This document shows positions 60,235 through 64,000 of a stretch of DNA of 64,000 nucleotides, one piece after another. Origin of the DNA: Jacaranda mimosifolia (lineage: Eukaryota; Streptophyta; Magnoliopsida; Lamiales; Bignoniaceae); NCBI GenBank assembly GCA_018894105.1, contig CM032120.1:31704710-31768709 (forward strand), given 5' to 3'. Made by a program: the position numbers and the translations under genes. The stretch's first letter is position 1. Every line of letters starts with the position of its first letter. The notes below the pieces were generated by a model. That model saw nothing but the letters and a program-made list of their open reading frames with translations. It searched no databases and had not been told where the DNA came from.

Positions 60235-63201
60235 TGTAACACCCCCAAATTTAGCATTTTAGAAAGTAAAATTAAAAAAATTAAAAAAAATCAAAATATT
60301 GATGCGACAAAAATTTTGGGGCTCAAAATATAAATAAGGAGGACCTAATTTTGGGGGTCGATCTGTAATTAAAAATGGTCAACTGGGTCAATCTAAGGCA
60401 CTAAACAAACTTAGCGCTAAATTGAAAGTTAACTGAAACTCCTGGGGGTTCAAATGAAAACTGAGAGAAGTTTCATGGGTCAATTTGGAATTTCTAAAAA
60501 TTTCTTATAAATAGCCAAACCTACAATTCTTCAAATTTCCTCATGCAACCCCTCCATCACCTATCCGAAGAAAAACTATCGGCACCGAAAATCACCCAAA
60601 ATAAAATCGACCAATAGCTTTTCGGTGACATAGTGAACACGCCCATACCCAAAATACTCAAAATCGATTATCAAAGCACCAAAAAAATTGAAGACCGAAC
60701 GGAGCAATGGCGAAGGTAGCTGCGAGAGTTGAAGTTCAGATGGGGAGTCATGATGGGTTCAGCTCAATGGACATGTTGGTAACTTCAATGTCACCAACTA
60801 GCTACTAGTGCAGAAGCATCGAGTAGGGCAGCGCAAGGCGGCATTGGAGTTGCAACAGCGAAAAACCCTGGAATTGACTAGGAATTCCATGACCATTCTT
60901 AAAATTAATTTGGGGGTTTGATAGAGTGCAACAAGGCATACATTTTGGCGGCAGCAGAACTCAGTTCCAATGATGGGGCGCGGCGGAGCTCCGACGACTG
61001 ACCACTAGCTTCATCAGAGCAGCAATCCAAGTGCATACGGGGCGTTAACGTGCGATAATTTGGCATCAAATTCGATTAATTGGGTAAAACTCTAGTAGAT
61101 CAATTGAAGTAATTTCTGGATTTGATTTGGTTAAGTTATTAAGTTAGTTTTGATAAATATCCATTATCGGACCGAGATATGCAATTGTAAGGTGTATGAT
61201 TGAACATAAAAATTTATCTACATGTGATGTGTGGACTCGAATTGTTAATTAAGATGTAATTATTATTAATTAAATGGATAATTGATGTAAGGAGAGCTAA
61301 TTGAACTAAATTGTAAATATGGACTATCATGATAAGATTGTGATGTCAAGCCAAAATGTTTGGATATATAAGTTGTATACAATGATATGTGAGCCCGAAC
61401 TGTTAATTAAAACTTAATTATCATAAATTAAGATCATCAGTGTAAAAATAGGCCTAAATTTGTGTAACATTGCAAGTATTAATTCTTAATGGAATATGAT
61501 AATTTCTTACAATTTGACTAAATTATTATACATGGGTTTGGGCTATTAATTTGAGAAGTCATTAGTGACTCGGAAGAAATAAATACCTCGTTAATAATGT
61601 TGCAACATTAGCATGATTAGTATATTAACCATACATTATCTTCGGAACCAAATCTCCAAATATCATACTAGTTGGAAACATATTGATTTCGTTAGAATAA
61701 TTTAGACAACCAGAATATTCTAGCCTAAATTATCATATCGAGGAGCGAGAACCTGGAATAGGTAGATATGCCTCATAATTAGGAACACCCGGTATTAGAT
61801 ATATATGGTTCAATTATTGTTTAGAGGATACGGTGCAAGTGTTTTAATATTTAATATGTTCTATTGGAATATGTGATGAGAAGCTAGGGTCTCTAGGACC
61901 ATAAGACATGATAGCATCTCTGAGGAGTTTTAAGGTGAGGGTTAGTCGATCTTTCTTCTGGGAAGTGAATGATTTTCGATGCGTGTATTCCCTGTGTTCA
62001 TTTGTTTGATTGAATTATACTCGTTCTGATGTCCAAAACTCTTACTGCATTATTTGTTGTCTGTCCCATATGCCCTACAGCCTTGCCGGCTTTCCCTTAT
62101 TCGTATTGATATTTTGGGTCTTGCCGACCAATTTCGTTTTATGTTACTAGTTAAATCGTTATATATATTATTTATATATGAATTGTATAATTTTGAACTG
62201 TTCGTACATATATTTTTGATTGTTTATTTTGAAATATGTATTATATGTTAGCACAATGTCAAGTCACCTTGAGAACGCTCTTAGGAGGTTACCGCCCAAT
62301 AGGATGCCATGGGTCAGATTGGGCCCGGGACTAGGTCCGAAAAGACGATGGGGCAGTATCGATCGACGATGGCTGGTCTCTCGACTAGTACCTACTTAAG
62401 ATCCTGACTTGCAGGTAGTTGGAGGTTAGTTGTCTACGAGTGGCGGGATCAACATACGGCCGGCCATGCCACATGTCTACCAAGCTGAATGCTTGGGTAC
62501 CAGAGTAATGAAGGAAATTTGATGTATTTATTTATACTCTATGTTATTGTTTATTACTGTTTATGTTCTATTCTGAGAGCAATAAGGATGGAGTTGCCAA
62601 TAGTTCGTTAAATTTTGTATTACATGTGATATGTTACATCATTGCTTCATATCAAATCTTGCTTATTGTTGAATCTATTTGTCAATTACTGCACTTTCAA
62701 TAGTTTTTCCTTGGCTATTCTCATTTTTCCCCCTCACTAAGTCTTTGAGAGTTACCCCCTTTTGTTATTTCTTGTTTCCTTCCCAGAGAGGATCTGAAGG
62801 AAATTAAAGGGCTCGAGGCTTGCCCAAGTGGCTGGCGTATAAAATTTTGTAATAGATTAGGTGTCTATGTATGTATATATCTATGGAAATTTTTGTAATA
62901 TATTAGGTATCTATGTATGTATATATCTATAGACTCGACTAGTATGCATCTAGCTCTTATGCTTAAACTTTTGAGTACTTTGTATAAATGATTAGATAAG
63001 CTTAACATTTTTTTATGTGTACATGTTTGCGAGCCTTGGGTTTAGCGGAATGTAATAGTAGGTTGCAATGAATAGTTTTTGGTTTGCTATGCAGCTTTTT
63101 AAACTGGAACTTTGGAAGTGCGTATTTTGTTTAAATTATTGTGAATAAAAGTGGAGTAGCACTTCGGCCTAAAGCAGGCACCTCCCAGGCAAGGCGCTAC
63201 A
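60235..63201 (+). repeat. 5' LTR of a chromovirus-type gypsy element running off the right edge (copy C)
   Basis: Starts TGTAACACCC and ends GCGCTACA, about 2967 bp, followed by a PBS, so it is a 5' LTR and not a solo LTR. It shares the start, the CCTCACTAAGTCTTTGAGAG block near 62731 and overall layout with copies A and B, but is distinctly divergent. The left TSD copy would be CTTCA (60230-60234). Confidence 0.82.
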
Positions 63202-63204
63202 ATG

Positions 63205-63217
63205 TGGTATCGGAGCC
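63205..63217 (+). other. PBS, initiator tRNA-Met type
   Basis: TGGTATCGGAGCC lies 3 bp after the LTR and differs at one position from the usual TGGTATCAGAGCC. Confidence 0.8.
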
Positions 63218-64000
63218 TAGGTTTCAAAGACCTAGGTTAAAAGGGGCATGATTTTTGTAACTGGAATCGATGGGTTTATTAGATATTGAAATTGAATTGG
63301 GAATCATTTAGGATATGATCCTTGGACTGTGAAATTCTCAATTAGTAGAGATTAAGCTTGACTTCGGATATGTTTTGGATGTGAAAACTTGAGTTGAAGA
63401 ATTCATGAGCTATGACTAGGATATTTGGAATGTGAAACTCTTGGGCAGGAAAATATGAAGTTTGATTGTAGAATTGAATATGGAATTGAATAGGATATGA
63501 ACTTTTGGGATAATGCTCGACATTAAGGAAGTGAAAGGTTATAACTGGGATGGCCTACCAGTGTACAACCTCTTACTTTTTGTATGTCAAGCATCTGAAG
63601 GTATAGTTATTGGTAAGGATTATGCCGTTTGGAATTATGGTGTTATGTGAGCAATATCTATTGAGGTTGAATCTGATGGGTAGATAACTATTTTGGGAAA
63701 AAATTGCATTTAGTGTGCAAAGAGTTACTCTAGAAATCAACATTGTGCGAGCAATATTCATTGAACTTGTATCTAACAAATAAGAATCATTCTGGGAAGA
63801 TATGTAGAGATCAGAAAGTGATTACCCTGGGACGAACAAATTCTTGCCATGTGCTTACAGATGAGAATTAGATTGTATGGATACACAGGAAACGGATTAT
63901 TGTAGGTAATAGTATATTTGAGAAATGAATGATTATTAAGGATGAGTGATGTTTAACCTATGTTTACAATTGAAATCTAAACAGTATATTTATATTGACA
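63218..64000 (+). other. Internal 5' leader of the chromovirus-type element
   Basis: No gag similarity was seen before the window ends. The sequence is rich in loosely repeated GAATTGGGAAT/GGATATGAAC text. Gag and pol are expected to the right. Confidence 0.5.

Noticed and set aside
1..64000. CRISPR arrays, phage or bacterial gene clusters
   Set aside because: Direct repeats here are adjacent tandem units without spacers, and all coding traces are plant retroelements or DNA transposons.

Overview
This is plant nuclear DNA, AT-rich and dominated by transposable elements. Ty3/gypsy (Athila-like, Tat-like, chromovirus-like) and Ty1/copia (SIRE-like, Tork-like) retrotransposons, hAT, CACTA and PIF/Harbinger-type MITEs point to a flowering plant; the species cannot be read from the window. 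All boundaries below come from reading LTR pairs, TG..CA ends, terminal inverted repeats and target-site duplications (TSDs) by eye. Only one sequence looks like an intact host gene: a small secreted Gly/Pro/Phe-rich protein at 37940-38263 on the minus strand.

Layout. 1-373 is the 5' LTR and primer-binding site (PBS) of a minus-strand copia element leaving the window to the left. 383-6890 is an Athila-like gag-protease element that has lost RT, RNase H and integrase. 7857-8763 is a hAT-like MITE. 9360-13364 is a hAT remnant (8-bp TSD) split by a 3.2-kb chromovirus-type solo LTR (9604-12758). 14999-36965 is a SIRE-like copia element carrying a MITE (18080-18566) and a complete Tat-like gypsy element (21646-33652), which itself carries a CACTA element (26399-27600): three levels of nesting.

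36966-44524 is the least repeat-dense part. It holds the peptide gene, a minus-oriented solo LTR (38431-39872) ending about 170 bp upstream of that gene's ATG, a Tat solo LTR (42284-43055) and two MITEs. 44530-54099 is a minus-strand copia element whose 3' LTR is split by a second chromovirus-type solo LTR (45018-47766). After a microsatellite-rich stretch come a decayed hAT-like segment holding a SIRE solo LTR (55357-56652), a PIF/Harbinger-like MITE (57432-58085), a copia gag fragment (59522-60234), and the 5' LTR and PBS of a third chromovirus-type element (60235 onward) running off the right edge.

Every retroelement reading frame seen is broken by stops, frameshifts or lost catalytic residues, so no autonomous element is present. 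The nesting gives a relative history: SIRE, then Tat, then CACTA; hAT, then solo LTR; minus-strand copia, then solo LTR. No RNA gene, CRISPR array or bacterial-type operon was found.
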